From positions 186,001-250,000 of the forward strand of contig NZ_JOBH01000014.1 of NCBI RefSeq assembly GCF_000717745.1: DNA of 64,000 bases, in the 5' to 3' direction. The translations under genes and the position numbers were made by a program. Positions 37,629-47,460 of this stretch are shown here, in pieces. The DNA is from Streptomyces violens (GTDB taxonomy: Bacteria; Actinomycetota; Actinomycetes; Streptomycetales; Streptomycetaceae). Under the pieces are notes generated by a model. It saw only the letters and a list, made by a program, of their open reading frames with translations, did not search any database and was not told the DNA's origin. Position 1 is the stretch's first letter. The number at the start of each line of letters is the position of its first letter.

Positions 37629-38819
37629 ATGGAGCTACCGCGCATCATCAGCGTCGACGACCACGTGATCGAGCCCGCGCACCTCTTCGAGACCTGGCTG
37701 CCGGCGAAGTACCGGGACCGCGGGCCCAGGCCGCTGACCGCCGGCATCGGCGAGCTGGCGTACGTGGGCGGCAAGTACGTCATCACCATGGACCCGGACG
37801 GCCCGCCCACCGACTGGTGGATCTACGAGGACCTGAAGTTCCCGTACAAGCGCAACATCGCCGCCGTCGGCTTCGACCGTGACGAGATGACGCTGGAGGG
37901 CATCACCCGCGCGCAGATGCGCCCCGGCTGCTGGGACCCGGCCGAGCGCCTGAAGGACATGGACCTCAACCACGTCGAGGCGTCCCTCTGCTTCCCGACC
38001 TTCCCCCGTTTCTGCGGCCAGACCTTTGCGGAGGCGCACGACAAGGAGGTCGCGCTGGCGTGCGTGCGGGCGTACAACGACTGGATGGTCGAGGAGTGGT
38101 GCGGCGACAGCGGCGGCCGGCTGATCCCGTTGTGCATCGTGCCCCTCTGGGACATCGACCTCGCCGTCCAAGAGGTGCGGCGCAACGCCGCTCGTGGAGT
38201 GCGGGCCGTGACGTTCAGCGAGATCCCCACGTACCTCGGACTGCCCTCCATCCACAGCGGCTACTGGGATCCCTTCTTCGCGGTCTGCGAGGAGACCGGC
38301 ACGGTCGTCAACATGCACATCGGGTCCAGCTCCCAGATGCCGGCCGCGTCCCCCGATGCGCCGCCCGCCGTGCAGGCCGCCCTCTCGTTCAACAATGCGA
38401 TGGCCTCGATGATGGACTTCTTGTTCAGCGGCGTCCTGGTGAAATTCCCGCAGCTCAAACTCGCGTACAGCGAGGGACAGATGGGTTGGATCCCGTACGC
38501 GCTCGAACGGGCCGACGACGTGTGGGAGGAGCACCGGGCCTGGGGCGGGGTGCGCGACCTGATCCCCGAGCCGCCCTCGACGTACTACTACCGGCAGATC
38601 TTCTGCTGCTTCTTCCGGGACAAGCACGGCGTCGCCTCCTTGGACGCGGTCGGTCGGGACAACGCCACCTTCGAGACGGACTACCCGCACGTGGACTCGA
38701 CCTTCCCGCACACCAAGGAGGTCGCGCTCGACCACGTGAAGGGACTGGACGAGGAGACCGTGTACAAGCTGATGCGGGGCAACGCGATACGGATGCTCGG
38801 CCTCGCCCTGGACTCGTGA
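37629..38819 (+). CDS. Amidohydrolase family 2 metal-dependent hydrolase
   Basis: A 396-residue TIM-barrel hydrolase of the amidohydrolase_2 (ACMSD-like) group. The metal motif near the N-terminus is VDDHVIEP (residues 9-16, DxH), a His at MHIGS (about 235) and the late ETDYPHVDS Asp/His complete the site. Relatives act as decarboxylases or ring hydrolases in aromatic and alicyclic degradation. ATG at 37629 lies behind GAGGGGACAGGGGACT; an ATG seven codons upstream is possible. It is first in an operon with two acyl-CoA dehydrogenases starting seven bases later. Confidence 0.85.
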   Translation: MELPRIISVDDHVIEPAHLFETWLPAKYRDRGPRPLTAGIGELAYVGGKYVITMDPDGPPTDWWIYEDLKFPYKRNIAAVGFDRDEMTLEGITRAQMRPGCWDPAERLKDMDLNHVEASLCFPTFPRFCGQTFAEAHDKEVALACVRAYNDWMVEEWCGDSGGRLIPLCIVPLWDIDLAVQEVRRNAARGVRAVTFSEIPTYLGLPSIHSGYWDPFFAVCEETGTVVNMHIGSSSQMPAASPDAPPAVQAALSFNNAMASMMDFLFSGVLVKFPQLKLAYSEGQMGWIPYALERADDVWEEHRAWGGVRDLIPEPPSTYYYRQIFCCFFRDKHGVASLDAVGRDNATFETDYPHVDSTFPHTKEVALDHVKGLDEETVYKLMRGNAIRMLGLALDS

Positions 38820-38826
38820 GGCCCCG

Positions 38827-39981
<1,155 letters not shown>

Positions 39982-39983
39982 CC

Positions 39984-40958
39984 GTGGACTTCCACCTCAC
40001 CGACGACCAACGGGCGCTGCGCGCGGGCGTGCACGAACTGCTGGCCGGGCGCTTCCCCAGGGAGCGGCTGCGCGCGGCGGTGGACGCCTACGAGGCGGCG
40101 GACGGCGGACCTGTACTGGACCGTGCCCTGTGGCGCGAACTGGCGGACGCGGGCTTCTTCTCGCTGCTGCTGCCCGAGGCGGAGGGCGGCGCGGGGCTCG
40201 GGCTGCCCGAAGCGGTCCTGGTGCTGGAGGAGGCCGGGCGGGCGCTGCTGCCGGGGCCCCTGGTGGCCGGGGTGCTGCTGGCGGGCGCGGTGGACGGGGT
40301 GGCGGCCGGCGAGCGGGTCGCCGGGCTGTGCGACGCGGCGTCGGCCCCGGCCCTGTGGGAGCACCCGTCCGACTGTGACGAGGTCATCGTGGTGGCGGAG
40401 CACGCTGCGTACCGGTGTGCGCCCGACGGCCTGCGGACGGCCCCGGTGCGCTCGGTGGACCCGCTGACCCCGCTCGCCCGGCTCCTCGACGGCCCGTCCG
40501 GTGCGCCGTACGCGGCGGACGTGCCCCGGCTCCGCCGCGAGGCCGTACTGCTGACAGCCGCGCAGCAGCTGGGCGGCGCCGTAAAGGCCCTGGAGGCGGC
40601 AGTGGCGTACGCGGGGCAGCGGGAGCAGTTCGGGGCCCCGATCGGCTCCTTCCAGGCCGTCAAGCACCTGTGTGCGCAGATGCTGGTACGGGTGGAGCTC
40701 GCCCGAAGTGCCGTTTATGCGGCCTCTGTCACCGAAGATCCCGCCGAGGTGTCCGGTGCGAAGCTGCTCGCCGACGAGGCCGCCGTACGCAACGCCCGCG
40801 ACTGCCTTCAGGTGCACGGCGGCATGGGATTCACCTGGGAGGCGGACGTGCACCTCCTCCTGAAGCGGGCCTGGCTGCGCGCGGAGAGCTGGCAGTCGGC
40901 GGCCGCGGGCGAGGAGGCGCTGGCGGCGGCGTTGGCCGACGGTCATATCGCTGTGTGA
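39984..40958 (+). CDS. Acyl-CoA dehydrogenase, small subunit
   Basis: A 324-residue acyl-CoA dehydrogenase-like protein, about 60 residues shorter than usual. The N-terminal FHLTDDQRALRAGVHELL, the YAGQREQFGAPIGSFQAVKH helix and CLQVHGGMGFTWE are recognisable. I see no Glu at either usual catalytic position, so it may be the non-catalytic, FAD-sharing partner of the preceding subunit (inference). GTG at 39984 is three bases after the previous stop. Confidence 0.87.
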   Translation: MDFHLTDDQRALRAGVHELLAGRFPRERLRAAVDAYEAADGGPVLDRALWRELADAGFFSLLLPEAEGGAGLGLPEAVLVLEEAGRALLPGPLVAGVLLAGAVDGVAAGERVAGLCDAASAPALWEHPSDCDEVIVVAEHAAYRCAPDGLRTAPVRSVDPLTPLARLLDGPSGAPYAADVPRLRREAVLLTAAQQLGGAVKALEAAVAYAGQREQFGAPIGSFQAVKHLCAQMLVRVELARSAVYAASVTEDPAEVSGAKLLADEAAVRNARDCLQVHGGMGFTWEADVHLLLKRAWLRAESWQSAAAGEEALAAALADGHIAV

Positions 40959-41305
40959 CGGCTGTTGAGCGGAATGTCGGACTCCGCACGGATGAGCGGT
41001 CACGCTGCGTCGATATCGGGTTGTGTCCTTCGCGTGACTCGTTACGCGGGGGAGTCGGTGCGGCGCTCGGGTACGCTCGCTCGGGTGCGAGTGGTTCTGA
41101 GGCGCAATCGGCCCGGCGTTGCCTGCGAGGCACCTCCGGGGTACGGGATGCGTACCGCTCGCACCGGGCAGGGGCCCGCGAATCCCCTGCGTTCGACTCC
41201 CCGCATTGCGCGTCGCACAGTATGCAGCACGCATACTCCCTTCCGCTGGAATATGCCTGAAGCGCTTGTTGGGGTGACTGAACGTCAACCATGCTGTGCT
41301 TCGTC
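40959..41305. other. Intergenic region without a recognisable gene
   Basis: No frame here has a plausible protein. It contains a GCAGGGG/CCCCTGC hairpin near 41188-41210 followed by GTTCGACTCC, which looks like a tRNA T-arm but does not pair properly. It must hold the promoter for the ATPase gene that follows. Confidence 0.5.
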
Positions 41306-41326
41306 GGGATCACGCACCGTGATCCC
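41306..41326 (+). promoter_or_regulatory. 9-3-9 palindrome just before the leader ribosome binding site
   Basis: GGGATCACG-CAC-CGTGATCCC is perfect. It ends two bases before GGAGG (41329-41333), so it may be an operator or an RNA hairpin controlling translation of the minigene and the ATPase. Confidence 0.65.
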
Positions 41327-41342
41327 GTGGAGGCGCGAGGCG

Positions 41343-41369
41343 ATGTTTCCGCCGGTTCGGATGGTGTGA
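41343..41369 (+). CDS. Putative 8-residue leader minigene MFPPVRMV
   Basis: ATG at 41343 has a strong ribosome binding site (GGAGG, nine bases upstream) and reads MFPPVRMV before TGA at 41367-41369. The ATPase GTG follows three bases later in the same frame and lacks its own good site. Translation of the ATPase probably depends on reinitiation. Confidence 0.5.
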   Translation: MFPPVRMV

Positions 41370-41372
41370 GCG

Positions 41373-41855
41373 GTGCAGGTGCTTCAGGTGCAGTTGGAGG
41401 TGCGGCCCGACCCCGCTGAGGTGGGGCGGGCCCGCAGGTGGGCCCGGTCGCGGCTGGCCGGGTCCGGCATAGGGGCCGATGAGCCGCTGGCGGAGACGCT
41501 GATCCTGCTGGTCTCCGAGCTCGTCACCAACGCCGTGGTGCACGCCGGCTCGCACGCCGAGCTGCGGCTGCGCTTCTCCGGTGCGGGGCCCGTGGTCGGG
41601 ACGGTGCGCCTGGAGGTCGTGGACGGCAGCGCCCGCCCGCCGCGGCCGCGCCGTGCGGAGGGTGACGACACGAACGGCCGTGGCCTGGAGCTGGTCGACG
41701 GGCTGGCCGACCGCTGGGGCTGGCAGCCCGAAGGGCCGGGCAAGCGCATCTGGTGCGAGGTGGACCGTGGCCGGTCGCTGCTGATGGCCACCGGGGCCGA
41801 GCCGGGCGCACTGGGGGCGTACGAGCAGCCGTGTGCCGTCACAAACAGGATGTAA
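41373..41855 (+). CDS. RsbW/SpoIIAB-type ATP-binding regulatory protein
   Basis: A 160-residue single-domain GHKL ATPase (HATPase_c_2). The N box is ELVTNAVVHA (about 50-59), the G1 box VVDGSARPP and the G2 box NGRGLELVDGLADRWG. Streptomycetes have many such anti-sigma or serine-kinase-like orphans. No sigma or anti-anti-sigma gene is adjacent, so the partner is unknown. GTG at 41373 is used; an in-frame stop just upstream rules out an N-terminal extension. Confidence 0.85.
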   Translation: MQVLQVQLEVRPDPAEVGRARRWARSRLAGSGIGADEPLAETLILLVSELVTNAVVHAGSHAELRLRFSGAGPVVGTVRLEVVDGSARPPRPRRAEGDDTNGRGLELVDGLADRWGWQPEGPGKRIWCEVDRGRSLLMATGAEPGALGAYEQPCAVTNRM

Positions 41856-42107
41856 CGGAAATAGTCCAGACCAGGTGTTGACGTGACGTGGCACCTTGAT
41901 CACGCTTGGGGCAGCGATTCGCCGCGAGGGGACGCCGAGGGTACGGGGGAGACGCCCCCTTGGCGAGTGCGGGTCGCGCCCGGAGCCGGGTGGCGGTCCG
42001 CGGTGCCGCGCTCGGGGTGCGCATGAGCGCACCGCCACCTTGGCCGGGCGGCCCTTCTGTGGGGCCGCTGTGGACGGCTCCCCGTGGAGAGCCGCTGTGG
42101 TCGGCTC

Positions 42108-43043
42108 CTAGAGCACCGCTACGGGGGCGACCGGCGCCCCGGAGCCGCCGACGAACGGCTCCGCCACCGCCGAGAGCAGGAAGGCGTAGCGCCCCTCTGC
42201 GGCGCAGGCCGCCGACAGCTCCTCCAGGTTCCAGTTCTGACCCTGCAGCAGCCCCATCTCCACGAGGTGCAGCGCATGCACGGGCATCCACAGGTCCGTG
42301 ATCTCCGGCGGGAAGATCTCGAAGGTGAGGGTGTCATTGGCGACCGCGGCGACGTCGCGGGCGTGGAACCACTCCGGAGTGCGGACCGACAGCCCTGGCG
42401 AGGGGAACGCGTATCCCTGCTTGTCGCCCGCCAGATAGCGCCGCAGCTGCCCGGTGCGTACGAGGACGACGTCACCGGCGCGTACGGCCGTGCCGGCCAG
42501 CTCCTCCGCGGCCTCCAGGTCCTCGGGGGTGACCGCGTGCGCGCCGTCCAGCGGCCGGTCGCCGCCGCCGTCCCGCACGCGCGCCACGTCCAGCAGTACG
42601 CCGCGTGACAGGACCGGAGGGGCCTTCTCGATGCCGAGCGCGGTCGCTCCGGCGTGCGCGGTGACGGCGGCGGCCGGGCGGCCGTTGTAGAGCTTCCCCG
42701 AGTGCGAGACGTGCGTGAGGCCGTCCCAGTGGGTGGCCGCCTGCAGGCCCATGGTCACCACGTCGTCGCTGGTCGCGATCGTGTCGGGGCCGAACATCTC
42801 GTGGTTGATCGCGACCATCGTGTGCAGTGGATTGACCCGCCCCGGTATGGCGCCGGTCTGCACGCCGTCCTGCCGGAGCGGCAGCGCGAGCGGGATGCGC
42901 AGGCCGCTGCGCACGGTTGCCACGGCGGCGCGCACCACGTCCGCCGTAATCAGGTTCAGCGTGCCGATCTCGTCGTCCGGTCCCCACCGCCCCCAGTTGT
43001 TCACACGTCGGGCGATCTCGTGGAACTCCGGCGGCAGGGGCAT
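42108..43043 (-). CDS. Cyclase family protein (kynurenine formamidase-like metal hydrolase)
   Basis: A 311-residue protein of the cyclase/Kfase-like family. The metal-binding motif appears as ATHWDGLTHVSHSG (His-x-Asp-x3-His) around residue 110, and DVVLVRTGQ near 190. Relatives hydrolyse N-formylkynurenine, isatin or cyclic ketone/lactone intermediates. ATG at 43043 has GAGGAGGG. It is divergent from the SDR gene, with operator site c between them. The 252 bases downstream (41856-42107) contain no gene I can support. Confidence 0.87.
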   Translation of the reverse strand: MPLPPEFHEIARRVNNWGRWGPDDEIGTLNLITADVVRAAVATVRSGLRIPLALPLRQDGVQTGAIPGRVNPLHTMVAINHEMFGPDTIATSDDVVTMGLQAATHWDGLTHVSHSGKLYNGRPAAAVTAHAGATALGIEKAPPVLSRGVLLDVARVRDGGGDRPLDGAHAVTPEDLEAAEELAGTAVRAGDVVLVRTGQLRRYLAGDKQGYAFPSPGLSVRTPEWFHARDVAAVANDTLTFEIFPPEITDLWMPVHALHLVEMGLLQGQNWNLEELSAACAAEGRYAFLLSAVAEPFVGGSGAPVAPVAVL

Positions 43044-43103
43044 GCGCCCTCCTCGGGGGATTCGGTCGTGGGGCTTGTCTTCGTACCGCGTCTGCCCAAA
43101 AAT

Positions 43104-43118
43104 CTAACGGTCCGTCAG
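43104..43118. promoter_or_regulatory. Shared 15-bp operator, site c
   Basis: CTAACGG-T-CCGTCAG, seven-base arms with one mismatch, between the cyclase and SDR genes, 22 bases before the SDR start. Confidence 0.8.
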
Positions 43119-43140
43119 AAACTGCGGGAAGGGGCGCGGC

Positions 43141-44052
43141 ATGGGGAACTTCTTGACCGGCAAGGTGGTCGCCGTCACGGGGGCGGGCCGCGGCATCGGG
43201 CGGGCCGTGGCGCTGGCGGCCGCGGCCGAGGGCGCCAGGGTGATCGTCAACGACTACGGCGTCTCGGTGGACGGCAGCGAGCCCGGCAGCGAGGTCGCCG
43301 CCGGGGTGGTGAAGGAGATCGAGGCGGCCGGCGGCGAGGCCGTCGCGGTCGCCGACGACGTCGCCACGATGGACGGCGGGCAGCGCATCGTGGACACGGC
43401 CCTCGCGCGCTACGGGCGCATCGACGGCGTGGTGTGCGTGGCGGGCATCCTGCGCGAACGGATGCTGTTCAACATGTCCGAGGCGGAGTGGGACCCGGTG
43501 ATCGCGACCCACCTCAAGGGCACGTTCACGGTCTTCCGGGCGGCCGCCGCGGTGATGCGCAGGCAGCGGACCGGCACCCTCATCGGCTTCACCAGCGGCA
43601 ACCACCAGGGCAGCGTCTCCCAGGCCAACTACGCCTCGGCCAAGGGCGGCATCATCTCCCTCGTGCGCAGCGCCGCGCTGGGGCTGCACAAGTACGGCGT
43701 GACCGCGAACGCCGTGGCACCCGTCGCGCGCACCCGTATGTCCGCGGGCGTCCCCATGGAGCTCAAGGAGATCGGCGAGCCCGAGGACGTCGCGGCGCTC
43801 GTCGTCTACTTGCTGAGCGAGCGCGCCAAGGGGGAGGGCGTCACCGGCCAGGTGTACACGGTCGCCGGCCCGAAGATCGCGGTCTGGGCGCAGCCCCGGG
43901 AGCTGCGCGCCGCGTACAACGAAGGCCCGTGGACGCCGGAACGGATCGCCGACTTCCTCCCGGGGACGGTCGGCACCGACCCCATGCCGCTGCTGGACCG
44001 GCTGGAGGCGATGGCGGCAGCGGCGGCCGCCAAGGAGCGCCCCAATGCCTAG
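43141..44052 (+). CDS. SDR family 3-hydroxyacyl-CoA dehydrogenase-like protein
   Basis: A 303-residue SDR. TGAGRGIGRAVALA is at about 13-26, followed by the VNDYG segment typical of the MFE-2/peroxisomal 3-hydroxyacyl-CoA dehydrogenase group, a Ser in FTSGN, and YASAKGG as Tyr/Lys. A 50-residue C-terminal extension follows the core. Together with the enoyl-CoA hydratase and thiolase it could complete a beta-oxidation round. ATG at 43141 follows GGGAAGGGG. Confidence 0.87.
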   Translation: MGNFLTGKVVAVTGAGRGIGRAVALAAAAEGARVIVNDYGVSVDGSEPGSEVAAGVVKEIEAAGGEAVAVADDVATMDGGQRIVDTALARYGRIDGVVCVAGILRERMLFNMSEAEWDPVIATHLKGTFTVFRAAAAVMRRQRTGTLIGFTSGNHQGSVSQANYASAKGGIISLVRSAALGLHKYGVTANAVAPVARTRMSAGVPMELKEIGEPEDVAALVVYLLSERAKGEGVTGQVYTVAGPKIAVWAQPRELRAAYNEGPWTPERIADFLPGTVGTDPMPLLDRLEAMAAAAAAKERPNA

Positions 44053-44112
44053 CCGGGCCACGGCGGCCCGGAACGGCTCCCCGAGGGGCCAGGCGGGGGA
44101 GAGGTGGGCGTC

Positions 44113-45177
44113 GTGCGGGGTGTGATCTTCGATGGTGAGGCGCCGCGGTTCGTGACCGACCTGGAGGTTCGCTCCCCGGGGCCGGGCGAGGTCCTGGTCG
44201 GCATCCGTGCGGCGGGGCTGTGCCACAGCGATGTGTCAGTGGTCGATGGGACGATTCCCTTTCCGGTGCCGGTCGTGCTGGGGCACGAGGGCGCCGGGGT
44301 CGTCGAGGCCGTGGGAGAAGGGGTTTCGCATGTGGTGCCGGGGGACCATGTGGCGCTGTCCACGCTCGCCAACTGCGGGGCGTGCGCGGAGTGCGACCGG
44401 GGGCGGCCGACGATGTGCCGGAAGGCGATCGGCATGCCGGGCAGGCCCTTCCGGCGCGGCGATACGCGGCTGTACAGCTTCGCCTCCAACTCCGCGTTCG
44501 CCGAGCGCACGGTCGTCAAGGCCGTCCAGGCGGTGAAGATCCCTGCTGATCTCCCGATGGCCTCCGCCGCGCTCCTGGGGTGCGGCGTGCTGACGGGTAT
44601 CGGGGCGGTGCTCAACCGCGCCCGGGTCGGCCACGGCGAGTCGGTGGTGGTGATCGGGACCGGCGGCATCGGGCTGAACGTCCTGCAGGGGGCCCGTATC
44701 GCGGGTGCGTCGACGATCGTCGCGGTGGACGCGAACCCGGCGAAGAAGGCGGTGGCACGGCAGTTCGGCGCGACGCACTTCGTGGACGCGTCGGCGGCCG
44801 ACACCGTAGCGGCGGTGCGCGACATCCTGCCCACGGGCGCCGACCACGCCTTCGAGTGCGTGGGCAGCGCCCGGCTGATCCGGCAGGCGGTCGACCTGCT
44901 GGACCGGCGCGGCCAGGCGGTCCTGCTCGGCGTCCCGCCGGCCGACACGGAGGCGTCCTTCCTGGTGTCGTCGATGTACCTGGACAAGGCGATCCTGGGC
45001 TGCCGGTACGGCTTGTCCCGGCCGCAGCGGGACATCGCGCTGTACGCGGAGCTGTACCGCACGGGGCGGCTGCTCCTGGACGAACTGGTCACCCGTACGT
45101 ACCCGGTGGAGGACTTCGCGAAGGCGGCGGCGGACGCGGCGGAGGGGAGGCTGGCGCGCGGGGTGCTCACCTTCTGA
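44113..45177 (+). CDS. Zinc-dependent alcohol dehydrogenase (class III-like MDR)
   Basis: A 354-residue MDR enzyme. Catalytic zinc ligands are in GLCHSD and GHEGAGV; the structural-zinc lobe is complete (CGACAECDRGRPTMC); the NAD motif is IGTGGIGLN. It likely oxidises an alcohol or, as in class III enzymes, a hydroxymethyl-thiol adduct. GTG at 44113 is preferred because GGGGGAGAGG ends eight bases before it; GTG at 44104 is three codons earlier. It follows the SDR gene by 60 bases and precedes the transporter, so the three may be one operon. Confidence 0.88.
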   Translation: MRGVIFDGEAPRFVTDLEVRSPGPGEVLVGIRAAGLCHSDVSVVDGTIPFPVPVVLGHEGAGVVEAVGEGVSHVVPGDHVALSTLANCGACAECDRGRPTMCRKAIGMPGRPFRRGDTRLYSFASNSAFAERTVVKAVQAVKIPADLPMASAALLGCGVLTGIGAVLNRARVGHGESVVVIGTGGIGLNVLQGARIAGASTIVAVDANPAKKAVARQFGATHFVDASAADTVAAVRDILPTGADHAFECVGSARLIRQAVDLLDRRGQAVLLGVPPADTEASFLVSSMYLDKAILGCRYGLSRPQRDIALYAELYRTGRLLLDELVTRTYPVEDFAKAAADAAEGRLARGVLTF

Positions 45178-45228
45178 GCCGCCCGCGGCACTTGGGGGCT
45201 CGGACGCTTGGCCCGATCCTGAGGAATC

Positions 45229-46611
45229 ATGGCCATCCGGCCACTCGAAGGCGGCGGAGCGCTGCCCGAGGCTGAGGGGGTGACCCAGACACCCCAGCCT
45301 TCCGCCCCACCGGAGCCGACTCCGGTGTTGTCCGCGGCGCCGCCCAAGAGGCGCCGCGGCCCGCGCCGCCGCCCGCACCGCGCGTGGTCCGTCGCCGCGG
45401 TCACCTTCCTCACCCTCATCGGCGCCGCCGGCTTCGCCTCCTTGCCGGGCCTGCTCATCGAGCCGCTGCACGAGGAGTTCCGCTGGTCGCGCGGCACCAT
45501 CGGGTTCGCGGTCTCGGTCAATCTCGCGCTGTACGGGCTCACCGCCCCGTTCGCCGCCGCGCTCATGGACCGGTTCGGCATCCGCCGGGTCGTCGCCGCG
45601 GCGCTCGCCGTGATCGCCGCCGGCGCCGGGCTCACCGTGGTGATGACCGCCTCCTGGCAGCTGATCCTCTACTGGGGCGTCCTCGTCGGCCTGGGCAGCG
45701 GCTCCATGGCGCTGGCCTTCGCCGCCACCGTCACGGGGCGCTGGTTCGTCCAGCGGCGCGGCCTGGTCACCGGCATCCTCACCGCCGCGGGCGCGTCCGG
45801 GCAGCTGGTCTTCCTCCCGCTGCTCTCCTGGATCATCGAGGGCCACGGCTGGCGCCCCGCGGCCGTCACGGTGGCGCTGACCGCCGTGGCCGTCGTACCG
45901 CTGGTGTGGCTGCTGCTGCGCGACCACCCCGCGGACGTGGGCGTGGCACCGTACGGCGCGACAGAGTTCGTACCGCGCCCCGCTCCGCAACGAGGCGCCG
46001 CCCGGCGCGCGCTCGGTGCGCTCGCCAACGCCGCGCGCACCGGCCCCTTCTGGCTCCTCGCCGGCACCTTCGCGATCTGCGGCGCGACCACGAACGGCCT
46101 GGTCAAGACGCACTTCGTGCCCGCGGCCCACGATCACGGCATGCCGATGACGCTCGCCGCCTCACTGCTCGCGGTCATCGGGATCTTCGACATCCTCGGG
46201 ACGGTCGCCTCCGGCTGGTTCACCGATCGCTTCGACAGCCGCCGGCTGCTCGCCGCGTACTACGGGCTGCGCGGCGTATCCCTGATGTTCCTGCCGATGC
46301 TGCTCTCGGACACCGTCCACCCGCCGATGCTTTTTTTCATCGTCTTCTACGGCCTGGACTGGGTCGCGACCGTGCCGCCCACGATTGCGCTGTGCCGCGA
46401 GCACTACGGGGACGATGCCGCGATCGTCTTCGGGTGGGTGCTGGCCTCCCACCAAGTGGGTGCCGCCCTCATCGCCTTCATCGGGGGCCTCGCCCGGGAC
46501 GCGCTCGGCACGTACGACCCGGTCTGGTACGCCTCCGGGGCCCTGTGTGCCCTGGCGGTCCTGATGGCACTGGTGATCCGGCGCCGGACGGAGGCACCGG
46601 TCAGCGCCTGA
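45229..46611 (+). CDS. MFS transporter (monocarboxylate/OFA-like)
   Basis: A 460-residue major facilitator with a 50-residue charged, Pro-rich cytoplasmic N-terminus and 12 predicted membrane segments from residue 52. LMDRFGIRR is the loop 2-3 motif, and WFTDRFDSRRLL its second-half repeat. It is probably the uptake system for the acid degraded by the cluster. ATG at 45229 is preceded by TGAGGAATC. The 3' end overlaps the flavin reductase gene by 11 bases on the opposite strand. Confidence 0.88.
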   Translation: MAIRPLEGGGALPEAEGVTQTPQPSAPPEPTPVLSAAPPKRRRGPRRRPHRAWSVAAVTFLTLIGAAGFASLPGLLIEPLHEEFRWSRGTIGFAVSVNLALYGLTAPFAAALMDRFGIRRVVAAALAVIAAGAGLTVVMTASWQLILYWGVLVGLGSGSMALAFAATVTGRWFVQRRGLVTGILTAAGASGQLVFLPLLSWIIEGHGWRPAAVTVALTAVAVVPLVWLLLRDHPADVGVAPYGATEFVPRPAPQRGAARRALGALANAARTGPFWLLAGTFAICGATTNGLVKTHFVPAAHDHGMPMTLAASLLAVIGIFDILGTVASGWFTDRFDSRRLLAAYYGLRGVSLMFLPMLLSDTVHPPMLFFIVFYGLDWVATVPPTIALCREHYGDDAAIVFGWVLASHQVGAALIAFIGGLARDALGTYDPVWYASGALCALAVLMALVIRRRTEAPVSA

Positions 46612-47248
46612 TCTCCCGGAACTCCCCGAACGTACCCCGGTGGAACAGCAACGGCCCCGCGGCCGCCGCCGCTTCGTCCGTGCCGAGCGCGTCCACCCGG
46701 CCCACGACGACGAGGTGGTCGCCTCCCGTGTGGACGGCCTGGACGGTGCAGTCGATCCAGGCCGGCACGTCCGCCAGCCGCGGGGAGCCGCTCACCGGCG
46801 CCGGCGCGTGCCGTACCCCGGCGAACTTGTCGGCGCCGCTGACCGCGAAGCCACGGCACAGCGCGCCCTGGCCCGCGCCCAGGATGTTCACGCAGAACAC
46901 CCCGGCCCGGGCGATCCGCGGCCAGGTCGTGGACGTGCGCGCCACCATGAAGGCCACCAGCGGCGGGTCCAGGGAGAGCGAGGCGAACGACTGGCAGGCG
47001 AAGCCGGCGGGCGCGGGCTCCTTCGCGTCGCCCGGCGCCGTGATGATCGTGACGCCGCTCGCGAAATGGCCCAGCACGCGCCGGAATTCGTCCCGGTCGA
47101 CCGGGGCCCGCTCGTCCTCGCGTACGGCCCGCAGGGGCGCCCTGGAGGTCGTTCCCGAGGCCGTGGGCGCCGCCGGGGGCGAGGCCGCGGTACCGGTCGC
47201 ACGCAGATAGCGCACCGCTGTGGCTGCCATGCCGGCATGTCCCATCAT
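46601..47248 (-). CDS. Flavin reductase family protein
   Basis: A 215-residue FMN/FAD reductase-like split-barrel protein. The core starts near residue 52 with FRRVLGHFASGVTIIT, then PAGFACQSFASLSLDPPLV, the CVNILG strand and GGDHLVVVGRV. Such reductases supply reduced flavin to two-component monooxygenases (as HsaB or HpaC), but no oxygenase component is in this window. The 50-residue N-terminal leader is Ala/Thr/Pro-rich. ATG at 47248 has GAAGGGAG seven bases upstream. Operator site d lies 31 bases upstream. Confidence 0.88.
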   Translation of the reverse strand: MMGHAGMAATAVRYLRATGTAASPPAAPTASGTTSRAPLRAVREDERAPVDRDEFRRVLGHFASGVTIITAPGDAKEPAPAGFACQSFASLSLDPPLVAFMVARTSTTWPRIARAGVFCVNILGAGQGALCRGFAVSGADKFAGVRHAPAPVSGSPRLADVPAWIDCTVQAVHTGGDHLVVVGRVDALGTDEAAAAAGPLLFHRGTFGEFREIRR

Positions 47249-47278
47249 GCTGCGCTCCCTTCCACATCCTCATTGAAT

Positions 47279-47293
47279 CTGATGGGCCGTCAG
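47279..47293. promoter_or_regulatory. Shared 15-bp operator, site d
   Basis: CTGATGG-G-CCGTCAG, seven-base arms with one mismatch, upstream of the flavin reductase gene. Confidence 0.8.
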
Positions 47294-47361
47294 ATAGGAA
47301 GTGCGGGGCGCGCGGGGTCAGGCGGGCTGCGCGGGCGGCGCCCGGTGGCGGATCACCGGCG

Positions 47362-47387
47362 GATCGAATAATTGTCGGTATTCGGTC
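47362..47387. promoter_or_regulatory. Inverted repeat upstream of the sigma factor gene
   Basis: GATCGAATA, eight bases, TATTCGGTC: nine-base arms with one mismatch in an AT-richer patch, 74 bases before the sigma factor start. It does not match the 15-bp cluster motif. Confidence 0.5.
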
Positions 47388-47460
47388 GGTTGGCGGCGGA
47401 TCATGCCGGGTATCTCCCTCAAGGCCGCACCCGTATCGGATTCCGGGAGAGTTCCGCCGC

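Noticed and set aside
41180..41215. tRNA fragment (GTTCGACTCC resembling a T-arm)
   Set aside because: The stem around the loop does not pair (several C-C and T-C contacts) and no acceptor or anticodon arm can be built.
41862..41878. DasR-like box (AGTCCAGACCAGG)
   Set aside because: Only one half matches, it lies behind a gene, and no downstream plus-strand gene could use it.
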